DNA of 64,000 nt from Bdellovibrio sp. (GCA_020725805.1 DYEF01000046.1:39421-103420), one strand, 5' to 3'. Shown: positions 16,683 to 26,157, counted from the stretch's first letter. Notes: a model not told the origin generated them from the sequence alone. Numbers and translations: made by a program.

Positions 16683-18080
16683 TTATTCTCGTGCTCTTCC
16701 AAGTGCTATTTGTGAAATCAGTTTTCCGCCCTGCAGAAGTCCTCGTGCCGGTGTGTCTCTCAATATTCTATATATTTGTCTTGGCCTCAGATAATATACA
16801 GGACCGGTAAACCGCTGAAGTACGTTCAGAATGCTGTCCGGTATGTTACTTAAATTTACATCAATATTGTGGTAATGGAGATCACTTTTAAGAGATGTCA
16901 TAATTATTCTTTTCTGTTCATCTGAGAGTATTTCAAACAATTCGGAACCTATGTGAGGTACAACCCTTAAAAAACTAGCATAGGTAATCGGAAGTCCGAA
17001 AGCAAATCTGATAGATTTTATCAATTCGTTTAGTGTCTCTGTCGGAAGTCCGAAAAGAAATGTTGTGATAATAGGGATATTATATCTTGACAGATATCTG
17101 ATATTATTTTCGGCTTTTTCAAGGTTGATATTCTTTTTTAAAAGATTCTGCAATCTTTGGGAGGCTGTTTCAATAGCTACGGAGAGAAATCTTGTATTGT
17201 TACAACCTATAAAATCCATAAATTTTTCAGACATAATATCTACACGAAAGCCGTTGGGATAGGAAAATTTAATATCTCTGTTTATTCTTCGGATTCCTGA
17301 TATAATTTTCATTGCTCTTTCTTCGTCAATATTGAATATGTCATCTGAAAAATCAATCCACTCAAAATTGTATTTTCTTTGAAACTTCTCGAAAGACGAA
17401 AGTATTTTTTCTATTGGTATAAACCTGACCTTTCTTCCAAACAAGTGATGGCAATATATACAACTGTAGGGACAGCCCCTTGTGGTTATGGCATAATAGG
17501 TCTTTCTTGGTCCCAGCATCACATGAGAAAATCTTTTGAAATATTCAGGAAGTCTCAGAAAATCGAAATCGGGTATTTGTATTTCTTCTTCATGAACGAC
17601 CTGGGGTTCGTTTATCCTTATCTCATCTTTGCTTCTAAAGATTAGAGAGGGGACATCGCTGGGACTTCCTCCCCGGGAAACATATTCTAAAAGTTTAAGA
17701 AAACCGATTTCACCATCTTTATATATTACATAATCAACGGAATCGTTTTCAAGAACCATATCCATAAGAGACGAAGGGCCGGCCCCTCCCATAACTATCG
17801 GGACTCCGGGCAGGATCTGTTTTAATCTTTTAGCAATTTCGATTGCAAGATAAAAATGCCGCAGCAAGGTTGAAATTCCTATTAAAATCGGCTTTATGCC
17901 GGAATATTTTGTTTTAATAAACTCATCCAGATTATTATCGAGACAGTAATCAAAAAGATCAAAATCAAATTCTGTGCTTCTCTCTTTGACATATTCTACC
18001 AGTGAACCTATGCCAAGCGGAGGAAATACCGTCAGGGCGTTTTTATGATATACTCTTATCAATAATACTTTTTTTGTCAT
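16683..18080 (-). CDS. B12-binding-domain radical SAM enzyme 5
   Basis: 465 residues. B12-type domain 1-140 with MGGAGPSSLMDMVL (97-110); the His of the common GG.H motif is replaced by Gly-Pro, and the usual GEGE is KDGE. Cluster cysteines 203, 207 and 210 (RGCPYSCIYC) followed by HHLFGRKVRF. This 'CH.(L/I)FG(R/K)' signature is shared with the enzymes at 18808 and 28672. The tail has VYYLRPRQI. There is no recognisable ribosome site before the ATG. AT-rich codon use. Upstream on the same strand is a decayed radical SAM gene. Substrate unknown. Confidence 0.88.
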   Translation of the reverse strand: MTKKVLLIRVYHKNALTVFPPLGIGSLVEYVKERSTEFDFDLFDYCLDNNLDEFIKTKYSGIKPILIGISTLLRHFYLAIEIAKRLKQILPGVPIVMGGAGPSSLMDMVLENDSVDYVIYKDGEIGFLKLLEYVSRGGSPSDVPSLIFRSKDEIRINEPQVVHEEEIQIPDFDFLRLPEYFKRFSHVMLGPRKTYYAITTRGCPYSCIYCHHLFGRKVRFIPIEKILSSFEKFQRKYNFEWIDFSDDIFNIDEERAMKIISGIRRINRDIKFSYPNGFRVDIMSEKFMDFIGCNNTRFLSVAIETASQRLQNLLKKNINLEKAENNIRYLSRYNIPIITTFLFGLPTETLNELIKSIRFAFGLPITYASFLRVVPHIGSELFEILSDEQKRIIMTSLKSDLHYHNIDVNLSNIPDSILNVLQRFTGPVYYLRPRQIYRILRDTPARGLLQGGKLISQIALGRARE

Positions 18081-18110
18081 GGGGAGACTGTCTTAAAAAA
18101 TAAATACATA

Positions 18111-18727
18111 TCAAAAAATATAAAATCCGATTAACGCAATGTCATATTTTATATTAAACGATAAATGAATTTTATGCAATAATTTCATTAAAATTTTTTG
18201 TTTTCTTTGGGTTAGCCTGTTGAGGTTATGCAAAAATTTACAGATAGTTCTTCCGTAACCAGGTAAACCCTCTTTTCCGATAATTGCTTGCACGGTTTTA
18301 ACGATGGTATTTCCCCTTCTCCGTCAATTACAAAATCGATAAAGTGAAATATTGACAAAATCTCTTTTTTGAAAACCGATGCTGTTATACCACCAAGCAC
18401 CACAACGGAATCGGGATAACCCTCTTTTATGGTTTTTGCCAGCTCAATTACATCGCAGATCTGGTAATGCCCCATAAGGGATAATCCATATATCCTTGCC
18501 CTGCAGTCTCTGAGAATTTCTTTGTTTTCAATACCTGTGTTTTTAAGTCTCATTAAACCCGTATGGAGTATCTTTGTCCTGAACCCGTTCTTTGTAAGTA
18601 TGTCTGCAATTGAAAATAGTCCCGTTGGTATGATGTTGATAAATTCCGTTTTACCAAGAGGATGGAAGTAATGATTAAGTTTGGGCGTATGAATCAGAAC
18701 ACAATCATATGTCCATTTGTTATCCAT
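18111..18727 (-). pseudogene. Decayed B12-binding radical SAM gene (N-terminal domain only)
   Basis: From an ATG at 18727 the first about 145 residues match the B12-type domain of the neighbouring enzymes (IPTGLFSIADIL, VVVLGGITASVF, FVIDGEGEIPSLK). After IPSLK the reading frame degenerates and stops at 18212. The expected continuation appears in another frame as TVQAIIGKEGLPGY, consistent with loss of one base in the A run near 18297-18300, and then homology ends. No CX3CX2C motif or barrel follows before the next gene. This is a truncated, frameshifted relic, within the AT-rich segment. A short functional stand-alone B12-binding protein is possible but less likely. Confidence 0.7.
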
Positions 18728-18807
18728 ATAGTCAAAATTTAATATACCAATTTTATGTTAAATTTATCTTTTGTACAATACAGTATTAATTTTTTATTAA
18801 GAGATGC

Positions 18808-20217
18808 TCAGTAGGGAACATTTCTGAAGGCAGAGAGACGAAGAACGTTGACTGCATTTCTGAAAAGGGAGATATAATTCGGTACATCTCTCAGGTTCAT
18901 CAGAATTCTTGAAGGCTTCAGGTAGAATCTCCTTATTGCAGTCTTTTTCAGGTCCATTAGCTTTTTCTCCGATACTTCACACAGACTTATCGGCTCGCTG
19001 TAAAATGTGTCGTACTTAAAGAGTCTGTCGAATATTATATCTCTCTCATACTTTTCTGTTGCCACCCCGAAAAACTCTGTATCGGGATAGGGTGTTACAA
19101 AAGATACGCTTGCAGTGTGAAGCGGAAGGGAATCCATAAGTCCGATTGTTTCCGATATATCTGCCTCTGTCTCGGTCGGAAAACCGAACATAAAGAACCC
19201 GCCTATTAGTCGGGATATCTCCTTTATTTTATATGTATTTTCCGTGGTTTTTCCTATATCCATATTTTTTCCTGTGATATCGAGTATTCTCTGAACAGCA
19301 CTCTCAAAGGCAATATTTATTCGGAAGAATCGGAGTTCCTTCATCAAAAGGAGCAGTTCATCGGAAAAGAGGTCTCCCCTTACACCGGACGGTATTGCAA
19401 AGATTATCTCCCCTTTAAAACCCTGAAGTTTCTGAAATAACTCGGATGCCTTTCTGTTGTCTGCATTTATTGTATCATCTAAAAAGTCAATCTCTCTTAT
19501 GCCGAAATTCTTCCTGACGTACCTGATCTCTTCGATGATCCTTTCTGGGCTGAAATATCGAATCCTCTTCCCGAAGATATTGTGGCAGAATTTACAGCCG
19601 AATGGACACCCCCTTGAATACATAAGAGGGTATGTTCTGTCTGTCGCTGTCACAAGATTAAAGGCGGTTCCGAAATATCTGAAATACTCTTCTATCTTTA
19701 TGAGCGAAAAATCCGGCACAGGCAGTGTGTCAAGATTCTCTATGAGTTCCGGCTGTCCCGTTTCGATAATCTCCTCCCCTTTTCTGTAGATTATTCCCCT
19801 GACACCCGACGGCTCGGCATTTTCATCAATATGTCTTATAAGTTCCGGTGTGCTCTTCTCTCCCTCGCCGACGACGCCGTAATCGATGTAAGGATTCTGT
19901 TCGAATTCTATTCTTTTGAATGATGATATATGAGGTCCTCCGAGTATTATTCTTTTCTCCGGATACGACATTTTTATCTTCTTTGTAAGGGAGCGCATAT
20001 ACATAGTCTCGCTCGTCATATTTGTAATACCGACGATATCCGGATTGAACTCCGCAATAAGGCTCATCAGTCTCTTTTCACCGGTTCTGTTTATATGGGC
20101 GTCGATTACAGATACATTGTGTCCGTTCTTCTTCAGTATTGTTCCGATATACAGTAATCCGATCGGCAACGGGGCGATCGGTGTGTTGGTAAAAGGCTTT
20201 ACAAGTAAAATTCTCAT
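18808..20217 (-). CDS. B12-binding-domain radical SAM enzyme 6
   Basis: 469 residues. B12-type domain 1-140 with LGGPHISSFKRIEF and VVGEGEKSTPEL. Cluster cysteines 204, 208 and 211 (RGCPFGCKFC) followed by HNIFGKRIRYFSPERI, placing it with the enzymes at 16683 and 28672. C-terminal tail RRFYLKPSRI. Normal GC content, so it lies outside the AT-rich segment. It is 46 bases downstream of the propeller paralogue B on the same strand and may be the last gene of the long minus operon that starts with the lipoprotein at 25987. Substrate unknown. Confidence 0.9.
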   Translation of the reverse strand: MRILLVKPFTNTPIAPLPIGLLYIGTILKKNGHNVSVIDAHINRTGEKRLMSLIAEFNPDIVGITNMTSETMYMRSLTKKIKMSYPEKRIILGGPHISSFKRIEFEQNPYIDYGVVGEGEKSTPELIRHIDENAEPSGVRGIIYRKGEEIIETGQPELIENLDTLPVPDFSLIKIEEYFRYFGTAFNLVTATDRTYPLMYSRGCPFGCKFCHNIFGKRIRYFSPERIIEEIRYVRKNFGIREIDFLDDTINADNRKASELFQKLQGFKGEIIFAIPSGVRGDLFSDELLLLMKELRFFRINIAFESAVQRILDITGKNMDIGKTTENTYKIKEISRLIGGFFMFGFPTETEADISETIGLMDSLPLHTASVSFVTPYPDTEFFGVATEKYERDIIFDRLFKYDTFYSEPISLCEVSEKKLMDLKKTAIRRFYLKPSRILMNLRDVPNYISLFRNAVNVLRLSAFRNVPY

Positions 20218-20263
20218 TTAACAGACATTAATACATTGCAGAGATTATATCAAATAATAAATC

Positions 20264-21727
20264 CTATTCTTCCCATTTTGCCTTCATACATTCGTCTGTC
20301 GGCTTTATCTCGAATACTCCGCATCCTGAAACAACGATTATTTTTCCGGTAACAGGGTCTTTGCCGATTCCTCGGGGTCTGGGACCTACCATGATATGTT
20401 TCAGGATAATATTTCTTTTTGTGTCGATTATCGTTACATTCCTTTCCGAATAATTGGATACATATAGCAGAGAGGCGGTATCGTCATAGATGAGCCACCT
20501 CGGCCCTTTGCCGGAATAAAAAGATGTAATCCTGAAAGGGTCATCAAAACCGATACGTTCGACGCGGTTTAGCAGAAAATTAGAAAAGAATATCTGTCTG
20601 CTCTCTGTTGATGAATATATTTCATGAAAGAATGACGGGTAGAATTTTTTATCTGCGACTGTATAATAGTCTTCCCTGCCATTTCTGGCCAGTTTGTAAA
20701 TGCCGAGTTCAGTAAGCAGAACAAGTGAGTCTTTACCGGTTCTGTGCCAGCGTAAATACGCACCTGTAATCTTATCGTAATCAATGTTGAGATAACCTTT
20801 GTATCTGTAATCCCGGGTATCGTATCTTACGATCCTTTTACCGTGTCCGGCACCAAGCCAGTATTCGTTTATGTCGTATTCAGTAGTTACGAATCCGTCA
20901 TCAAAGTCGAATATATCTTTCCACGGGAGTGAGGATTTATGGATTATCTGCATATCCGAGGCCCTCATTACAAACATCTCTTCGTAGTGATTTGCAAATA
21001 CTATTTCATCCTTGAGGGTGTTGTATGTGATATTGGCGGTAAAGCTGTATTCAGCCGGCAGTCCGGATTCGGTAATATCCCCGTTCCCGTTTATGGAGTA
21101 GATTCCGTTCATCCTGTCGAAAACCACGACATCGGAATTTTTACTGACTGCGAAATTATATGGCCGGCCGATTCGGAATTTTACAGGATTTATACACCTG
21201 TTTTCCGATATGTTTCTTATATCCTCGTTTGAGCACATATCTGTCAGGGCATATTTTATCCTGAAGTACTTTTCTCCGGGGTTGTAGTGGTCCATCCCGA
21301 AGATATAGCTCGATGCAGAAAAGGAGATGAAGGATATGATAAGCATTGAGAGAAATACGGCAAGTCTTTGTCCCCTGCTTTGCCGCAGGAATATATATGC
21401 TGAGAATATCAAGATGAGAAACTGAATTACGGTAAAGAAAAGGTTTACCGAATATGTGATCACGGCATTTACTATGGAAATGGATACAATGTTTATTGCG
21501 GTAAGAAAAGCAGATAAATACCTCTTTTCTGTGACAAAGTAATCCAGAATGAAGGTCAGAATCGGGGATACCGCTATTATATTGAGAACGACAAAGAGCG
21601 TTGTGCTGAGATATCCTCTGAATTCGTACAGATATAGGAATTTGTAATAGACAAAATTTACAAGGAATATATATCCGAGCAGGGTGTGGAATAAGGATAT
21701 AATCAGTGAATAAATCTTACTTTTCAT
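20264..21727 (-). CDS. Membrane protein with C-terminal beta-propeller-like domain (paralogue B)
   Basis: 487 residues. Residues 1-165 hold about five membrane segments; the remainder is a probable periplasmic propeller with YVTN/NHL-like strands (FAVSKNSDVVVFDRMNGIYS; NVTIIDTKRNIILKHIMVG; PRPRGIGKDPVTGKIIVVS). The ending GCGVFEI parallels ACGIVRL of paralogue A at 13749. Overlaps the upstream GT-C glycosyltransferase gene by 11 bases, so it is made from the same transcript. A role in sensing or organising the lipid/glycan pathway in the membrane is possible; there are no catalytic residues I recognise. Confidence 0.72.
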   Translation of the reverse strand: MKSKIYSLIISLFHTLLGYIFLVNFVYYKFLYLYEFRGYLSTTLFVVLNIIAVSPILTFILDYFVTEKRYLSAFLTAINIVSISIVNAVITYSVNLFFTVIQFLILIFSAYIFLRQSRGQRLAVFLSMLIISFISFSASSYIFGMDHYNPGEKYFRIKYALTDMCSNEDIRNISENRCINPVKFRIGRPYNFAVSKNSDVVVFDRMNGIYSINGNGDITESGLPAEYSFTANITYNTLKDEIVFANHYEEMFVMRASDMQIIHKSSLPWKDIFDFDDGFVTTEYDINEYWLGAGHGKRIVRYDTRDYRYKGYLNIDYDKITGAYLRWHRTGKDSLVLLTELGIYKLARNGREDYYTVADKKFYPSFFHEIYSSTESRQIFFSNFLLNRVERIGFDDPFRITSFYSGKGPRWLIYDDTASLLYVSNYSERNVTIIDTKRNIILKHIMVGPRPRGIGKDPVTGKIIVVSGCGVFEIKPTDECMKAKWEE

Positions 21728-23228
21728 ATCTGATAATCTCGTACTGCGAATCCTGATAAAGGTATTCGTTTTTATTGTAAAAGCTTTCGAAGAATCTGTA
21801 TATCATCTTTTCCCGGTCGACCATCAGTTCCGACAGGGGTTTATTGTTCAGAAAAAGTATTCTTTCATACTTATTTGATAGTCTGGATATGAATTCGAGA
21901 CAGGTCCCGTCCGGATTAACGAATGACGAACAGGTTGAGCCCTGTGTGTTGGATACATCTGCACAGACCGAGTAAAAATCATCAAGTCCGTAAGTTTTAA
22001 TGAGATATGCAAGTATTGGAGGATGAATTACTATAGCCGTATTGGCGTCCTTCTTCTCTCTCAGAATATCCGTAACCGGGTTCATATCCTTTGACTTTAC
22101 CGGATGTCTGTTTGCAACTATTGCAGACGAGGATAAGATCATCAGTACAAAAACAGTCAGAGTCAGGGCCTTTCCTGCCTTAGTATGGATGATTCTTTCT
22201 GTCCCGCAGGATAAGAGTATCAGAAACGGAATCATCGATGAGATGAACATTCTGGGATAATATATGTATCCGTCGCCTTTTAGGCTTAGTATAAGTGAAA
22301 GGATAAACGGTCCGGTACCGGTTATCAGAAGGAATGTGCAGAATCTGTCCGGTCTCTCTTTCAGTATTTTATAGATACTGAAGAGTATCATAGGTGTGCT
22401 TATTGCGGCAAGCAGGAAGAGAATGGTTTTGGGCCAGAAGAACCAGTTTCCGTTGCAGACGAAGAATAGTATGTCCTGAACAGTTCCCAAAAGACTGAAC
22501 TTGAAAATATTACTGACATTTGGTGCCCAGCATCTTTTTATCTGATGGAACTGATACAGAAATGTAAAGAGCCACGGCAGGAGCACAAGCAATGTAGTAG
22601 CAGAAGCGGCAGATACTCTGAATAAATATCTTTTTAAGTTATTTCTTTCATACAGTACGAAGGCAAGACCCGTGAAAGCCAGCAGGATAAAATAGACGGT
22701 GTGATATGACCAGTAGAATAACAGAGCATTGAGTAATCCGAATAGTATCAGATGGTAATCCCTGTATTCATTTATTATTCTCAGAACCACCACTACTATA
22801 AGAGAGACAATAAAGAATTCGAAGATATACGGTTTGGCAAAGCGTGAATAAAAGAAGAGAAGGGGGTTGATTGCAATAAGCAGCAGTAATAATCTGTATG
22901 TTCCGTTGGTCAAATATTTTTTTACAGAAAAGATAACCACGAGGAAAGCAGCGATAAAGGCAAAAAGAGAGAAATATCTCATTGAATAGAGAACGTTCAG
23001 GTTGAGCTTCTTGAATATGTTTGCAGCATAAAAAGAGACAGGTGGGTCGGGGGTCACTCTTACGACCTGGTCGAGAAGGTATTTCGGATGTGCCATACTA
23101 AGCTGGACGAAGAGGGCTTCGTCTACATCGGGACTTGTCTGCCGTATGTTGTACACTCTCAGTATAAGAAACAGAAAAATGAGTGAAAAAAGGAAATATT
23201 TTATTGTCTTTTCCCTGAAAGATTCCAT
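21717..23228 (-). CDS. GT-C (ArnT/PMT, GT39-like) membrane glycosyltransferase
   Basis: 503 residues with about ten to eleven membrane segments. The first periplasmic loop carries SPDVDEALF (Asp34, Asp36, Glu37), the acidic catalytic motif of GT-C enzymes that take sugar from a polyprenyl-phosphate donor. A soluble C-terminal domain of about 120 residues follows the last membrane segment. Overlaps the GT2 gene upstream by 28 bases. The usual logic is that the GT2 enzyme makes polyprenyl-phosphate-sugar and the GT-C enzyme transfers the sugar on the outer face of the inner membrane. Acceptor (lipid, protein or glycan) unknown. Confidence 0.82.
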   Translation of the reverse strand: MESFREKTIKYFLFSLIFLFLILRVYNIRQTSPDVDEALFVQLSMAHPKYLLDQVVRVTPDPPVSFYAANIFKKLNLNVLYSMRYFSLFAFIAAFLVVIFSVKKYLTNGTYRLLLLLIAINPLLFFYSRFAKPYIFEFFIVSLIVVVVLRIINEYRDYHLILFGLLNALLFYWSYHTVYFILLAFTGLAFVLYERNNLKRYLFRVSAASATTLLVLLPWLFTFLYQFHQIKRCWAPNVSNIFKFSLLGTVQDILFFVCNGNWFFWPKTILFLLAAISTPMILFSIYKILKERPDRFCTFLLITGTGPFILSLILSLKGDGYIYYPRMFISSMIPFLILLSCGTERIIHTKAGKALTLTVFVLMILSSSAIVANRHPVKSKDMNPVTDILREKKDANTAIVIHPPILAYLIKTYGLDDFYSVCADVSNTQGSTCSSFVNPDGTCLEFISRLSNKYERILFLNNKPLSELMVDREKMIYRFFESFYNKNEYLYQDSQYEIIRYEK

Positions 23229-23908
23229 CTTAGTTTTATGATATCACATATAATTCTGAATATGTGTAAAATATTAAATGTCCGGGAATGTTCGAATACC
23301 CTTTTCCTGTGTACGATATCTGTCTGTCTTATCCTGATTCCGCTTTTGTGTGCCCTTATAACCTGCTCTGCCGATGAGAAGCCGCTGTCGCAGAGAGGAA
23401 TTGTATCTTTAATCACGTCGTGTCTTATCAGTCTGAAGGCGCAGCCGAAATCGTAGGAGGGTATACCAAAGAGTATTCTGAGAAGCAGATTGTAGGTTCT
23501 GGTGACGACCTTCCTGATAAGACCATCTCTGTCCTTTCTTATGCCGGTATAGAAGTGTACCGATTCCTCGTAGATTGTGAGAAGATTGTCGATATTGGAT
23601 ATCGGATACTGCCCGTCTCCGTCGGTGTACAGAATCCAGTCACGGTCACAGGAGAGTAGTGCCGAACGGTGTGCCGCACCATAGCCGAGGTTTCTTTCGT
23701 GGGTAACGATTCTTATTGTATCGGGGTATTTTGTCTTCAGCTCTGTCAGTACGTTTTTTGTGAATTCGTCAGAGCCGTCGTCAACTATGATTATGTCAAA
23801 GTCTTTGAAGTCGTATCGTCTGGCAACGGCAAAAATCTCCTCCGTCAGGGTTTTGATTATATATCCCTCATTATAACACAGCAGGGCAAAGGTTATATTA
23901 TTTATCAT
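23201..23908 (-). CDS. GT2 glycosyltransferase, dolichyl/polyprenyl-phosphate sugar synthase-like
   Basis: 235 residues, cytoplasmic GT-A fold. Opens with 'FALLCYNEGYIIKTL', then IIIVDDGSDEFTK (nucleotide-binding Asp pair) and YTDGDGQYP, the DXD-type metal site. 'YDFGCAFRLI' and 'KSGIRIRQTDIVHRKR' are usual for the DPM1-like group, without a C-terminal membrane pair. Probably transfers a hexose or similar sugar from a nucleotide to polyprenyl phosphate for the GT-C enzyme encoded next. Overlaps the upstream radical SAM gene by 4 bases (ATGA) and the downstream GT-C gene by 28. Confidence 0.88.
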   Translation of the reverse strand: MINNITFALLCYNEGYIIKTLTEEIFAVARRYDFKDFDIIIVDDGSDEFTKNVLTELKTKYPDTIRIVTHERNLGYGAAHRSALLSCDRDWILYTDGDGQYPISNIDNLLTIYEESVHFYTGIRKDRDGLIRKVVTRTYNLLLRILFGIPSYDFGCAFRLIRHDVIKDTIPLCDSGFSSAEQVIRAHKSGIRIRQTDIVHRKRVFEHSRTFNILHIFRIICDIIKLRWNLSGKRQ

Positions 23909-25383
23909 AATCCGAAATCTTTTATCGTCTTTTCCTTGAATTGTCTCACTGTTTCACTGACAATGTCGTTTTTGTTTTTTTGAAGCTTGTGTATAAACTC
24001 GACAAATGAATAAAAGTTCCAGTGTTTCATCGTATCGTAATATCCGTAGAGCATATTTGCCAGATGGTCAGACGAATCCTTCCTGAAAATGTGCGGGTCG
24101 AGGGTAACGAGAAAATATGTCATGGATTTGACAAGGTCGAATTTTCTCTGGTCGGTAAACCTCAGCCAGTAGAAGTTTTCGGGAGAATTGTATTTGTCAC
24201 TCATACGGGTAAATTTGCGGGGTTTCCAGTCGGAATAAAGAAGGATATCGGCAACCTTCTTTCTGGGAAGACGGATTCTCTCCTGAAAGGGGAAACCCGT
24301 AAGATAGAATCCATAGACATATATCCCGAGGTTATGGAGTGTCTGATATATCTCCGGGTATCTTTCGACATATTCGCTTCCAATGTGTTTTCCCATTTTG
24401 TCTATGTCTTCCGGATTGTCGGATTCGAGACCCACAAAGACCTTCCGCAGTCCCGCCTTTGCTGCCATTTTTATCAGTTCAGGGTATCTGATGACGTGGT
24501 CAGCCCTCAGGAAGGAACCAAACAGAATGTCATTGAAGCCGTTTTTCACGAGATACTCGAAGATTCCGAAATCCCTTTCGGGTGATGCAAAAAAATTATC
24601 GTCTATTATTCCTATCTGTCTTATACCGAGCCTGTAAAGGTATTTTATCTCTTCTATGACTCTTTCAGATGATTTGATTCTCTGTCTGTTGCCCCAGTAG
24701 ACGGGTATTGTGCAGAAGCTGCAGTTGTGTACACATCCGCGGGAAGTCTCTATGGATGCAGTATAGCCTTTGTGGAATCTTGATAGATTATAATACCGGT
24801 AATCGGTCAGTTCGAACATCGGGAATGGCGTCTCATCCAGATTTTCAATGTTCTTTGTGCGGTCAACGAATTTGTTTTTATCCGCTGTCCTTTTAGACAT
24901 CACACCGTCTATGTCGGTATCGGTTTCGTTGTTTACAAGATTTCTTATCAGCTTGGGAAAGCTCTTCTCTCCTTCTCGCAGAACTATGAAGTCGGCACCT
25001 CTTTTCAGCCAGTCTTCGGCAAAAAATGTAGCGTGATGTCCTCCGAGTATAATGACAGATCTGGGGTTTATTCTTTTTATCAGTTCGATATTTACTTCGA
25101 TATTCAGGGCAATGACATCAGCCATTGCATTTATACAGAAGATGTCGGAATTACGGATGAGTTCCCTGTATTTTTCGTTGGTAATTTCTTCGAAGAGAAA
25201 ATCCCTGATCTCTACTTCAATATCCGGTATGTCTCTTATTGATGCGGCCAGTAACGGATAGGTAACGTTGGGAATTCTTATAAAATACCGCGTAAAATCA
25301 TCCGGCACCGGCCATGGTCTGTAGAGTACCTTTGGATTTAAGAACAGAATCCTTCTGATTTTTTTATTTGCAGTATTCTTCAA
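23905..25383 (-). CDS. B12-binding-domain radical SAM enzyme 7
   Basis: 492 residues. B12-type domain about 10-155 with LGGHHATFFAEDWL (113-126) and VLREGEKSFPKL, where Arg replaces the first Gly of GEGE. Cluster cysteines 217, 221 and 224 (RGCVHNCSFC) followed by TIPVYWGNRQRI. The segment 'LYRLGIRQIGIIDDNFFAS' is the usual strand after the cluster. The C-terminal 80 residues have no FYLRP tail and are helical and charged. Start overlaps the 3' end of the lipoprotein gene by 20 bases. Substrate unknown; co-transcribed with glycosyltransferases, so a glycolipid precursor is plausible. Confidence 0.9.
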   Translation of the reverse strand: MKNTANKKIRRILFLNPKVLYRPWPVPDDFTRYFIRIPNVTYPLLAASIRDIPDIEVEIRDFLFEEITNEKYRELIRNSDIFCINAMADVIALNIEVNIELIKRINPRSVIILGGHHATFFAEDWLKRGADFIVLREGEKSFPKLIRNLVNNETDTDIDGVMSKRTADKNKFVDRTKNIENLDETPFPMFELTDYRYYNLSRFHKGYTASIETSRGCVHNCSFCTIPVYWGNRQRIKSSERVIEEIKYLYRLGIRQIGIIDDNFFASPERDFGIFEYLVKNGFNDILFGSFLRADHVIRYPELIKMAAKAGLRKVFVGLESDNPEDIDKMGKHIGSEYVERYPEIYQTLHNLGIYVYGFYLTGFPFQERIRLPRKKVADILLYSDWKPRKFTRMSDKYNSPENFYWLRFTDQRKFDLVKSMTYFLVTLDPHIFRKDSSDHLANMLYGYYDTMKHWNFYSFVEFIHKLQKNKNDIVSETVRQFKEKTIKDFGL

Positions 25384-25987
25384 TTGATTTTGCCGGTGAA
25401 ATATCTTCGGCTATACAGCTCGAGATATTCGAACATTCGTTTGATCTGGCAAAACAGGCAAGGGTTCTGGAAACCCTGTCGTTCATAAGGAACATATCCA
25501 TACACCCTTTGAGGCAGTTTGCCATATTTGAACCCATCTGCTTGGGTATATTACCATTGTTGCATCTGGCGGCGTCCTTGCAGGCTATATCACAGAGATA
25601 CCTGTTCGTGTTGCATCTTACAAAGTTGCAGTCCTTTGATTTTGAGATTGCGGATTTGATTGTATCGGGCATAGAGCCGCAGCGGGTTACACAGTCTTCC
25701 TTTGACCTGAAGACTCTGGATGCAGCAAAGTCTTTTACACAGTCCGTGATTCTGCCGCAGATCGAGTTACAGTCTTCGCCGACCTGAGGGGTATCGTTTT
25801 GTCCTACGAAGACCTCTTTCTTGACAAGGTCATTACCTATGGCAACGCTCAGTGCCTCCCTCTTTGGCTCCGCAGGAGATTCAACCTGTTTTACAGGAGG
25901 GGGAAGCGGTGCCGGGGCCTCTTCTTTTGTGCAGCCGGTTATTGCGAGAACTGACAGAAAAACGAAAATAAGTAAAAATCTGTACAT
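25364..25987 (-). CDS. Cys-rich lipoprotein
   Basis: 207 residues from the ATG five bases behind GGAGGT. Signal sequence MYRFLLIFVFLSVLAITGC with a lipobox (ITGC, Cys19), then a Pro/Ala/Glu-rich linker to about residue 50. The mature part has about 18 cysteines spaced in helical CX3C/CX7-9C patterns (DCNSICGRITDCV; DIACKDAARC; CLKGCMDMF), likely paired as disulfides in the periplasm. Such helical Cys-rich lipoproteins are frequent in deltaproteobacterial and myxococcal genomes. It is the first gene of the minus operon holding radical SAM enzyme 7 and the glycosyltransferases. Function unknown. Confidence 0.78.
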   Translation of the reverse strand: MYRFLLIFVFLSVLAITGCTKEEAPAPLPPPVKQVESPAEPKREALSVAIGNDLVKKEVFVGQNDTPQVGEDCNSICGRITDCVKDFAASRVFRSKEDCVTRCGSMPDTIKSAISKSKDCNFVRCNTNRYLCDIACKDAARCNNGNIPKQMGSNMANCLKGCMDMFLMNDRVSRTLACFARSNECSNISSCIAEDISPAKSIEEYCK

Positions 25988-26119
25988 TTTGACCTCCATC
26001 TTAAGCAGAACGCATTAATAATTACATTACATATAGTAAAAAAGCAAATCATTTTTAACAGACTGTAAAAAGCCGTATTCGGGAAACAAGTCGGTCCGGC
26101 AATTATTCGTTCCGGTTTC

Positions 26120-26148
26120 TTGACACATATATTGACAATTGATATGAT
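26120..26148 (+). promoter_or_regulatory. Strong promoter of the six-radical-SAM operon
   Basis: TTGACA, 17 bases and TATGAT. The predicted transcription start falls about 3 to 5 bases before the ATG at 26158, so the mRNA would be almost leaderless. A second TTGACA lies at 26132. The 170 bases between 25987 and 26158 separate two large divergent operons. Confidence 0.6.
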
Positions 26149-26157
26149 TCGAAGGAT

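Larger units (their letters stand above)
14860..18800. other. AT-rich segment with distinct composition
   Basis: Counted 60-base lines at 16501, 17101 and 17881 have 17, 16 and 17 G+C (27-28%), while lines at 9901 and 19081 have 29 and 28 (47-48%). The change begins inside the propeller gene near 14860 and ends in the intergenic region before 18800. It covers the 3' end of that gene, two B12-type radical SAM genes and a radical SAM remnant. No integrase, transposon end or tRNA is visible at either edge. Confidence 0.7.
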
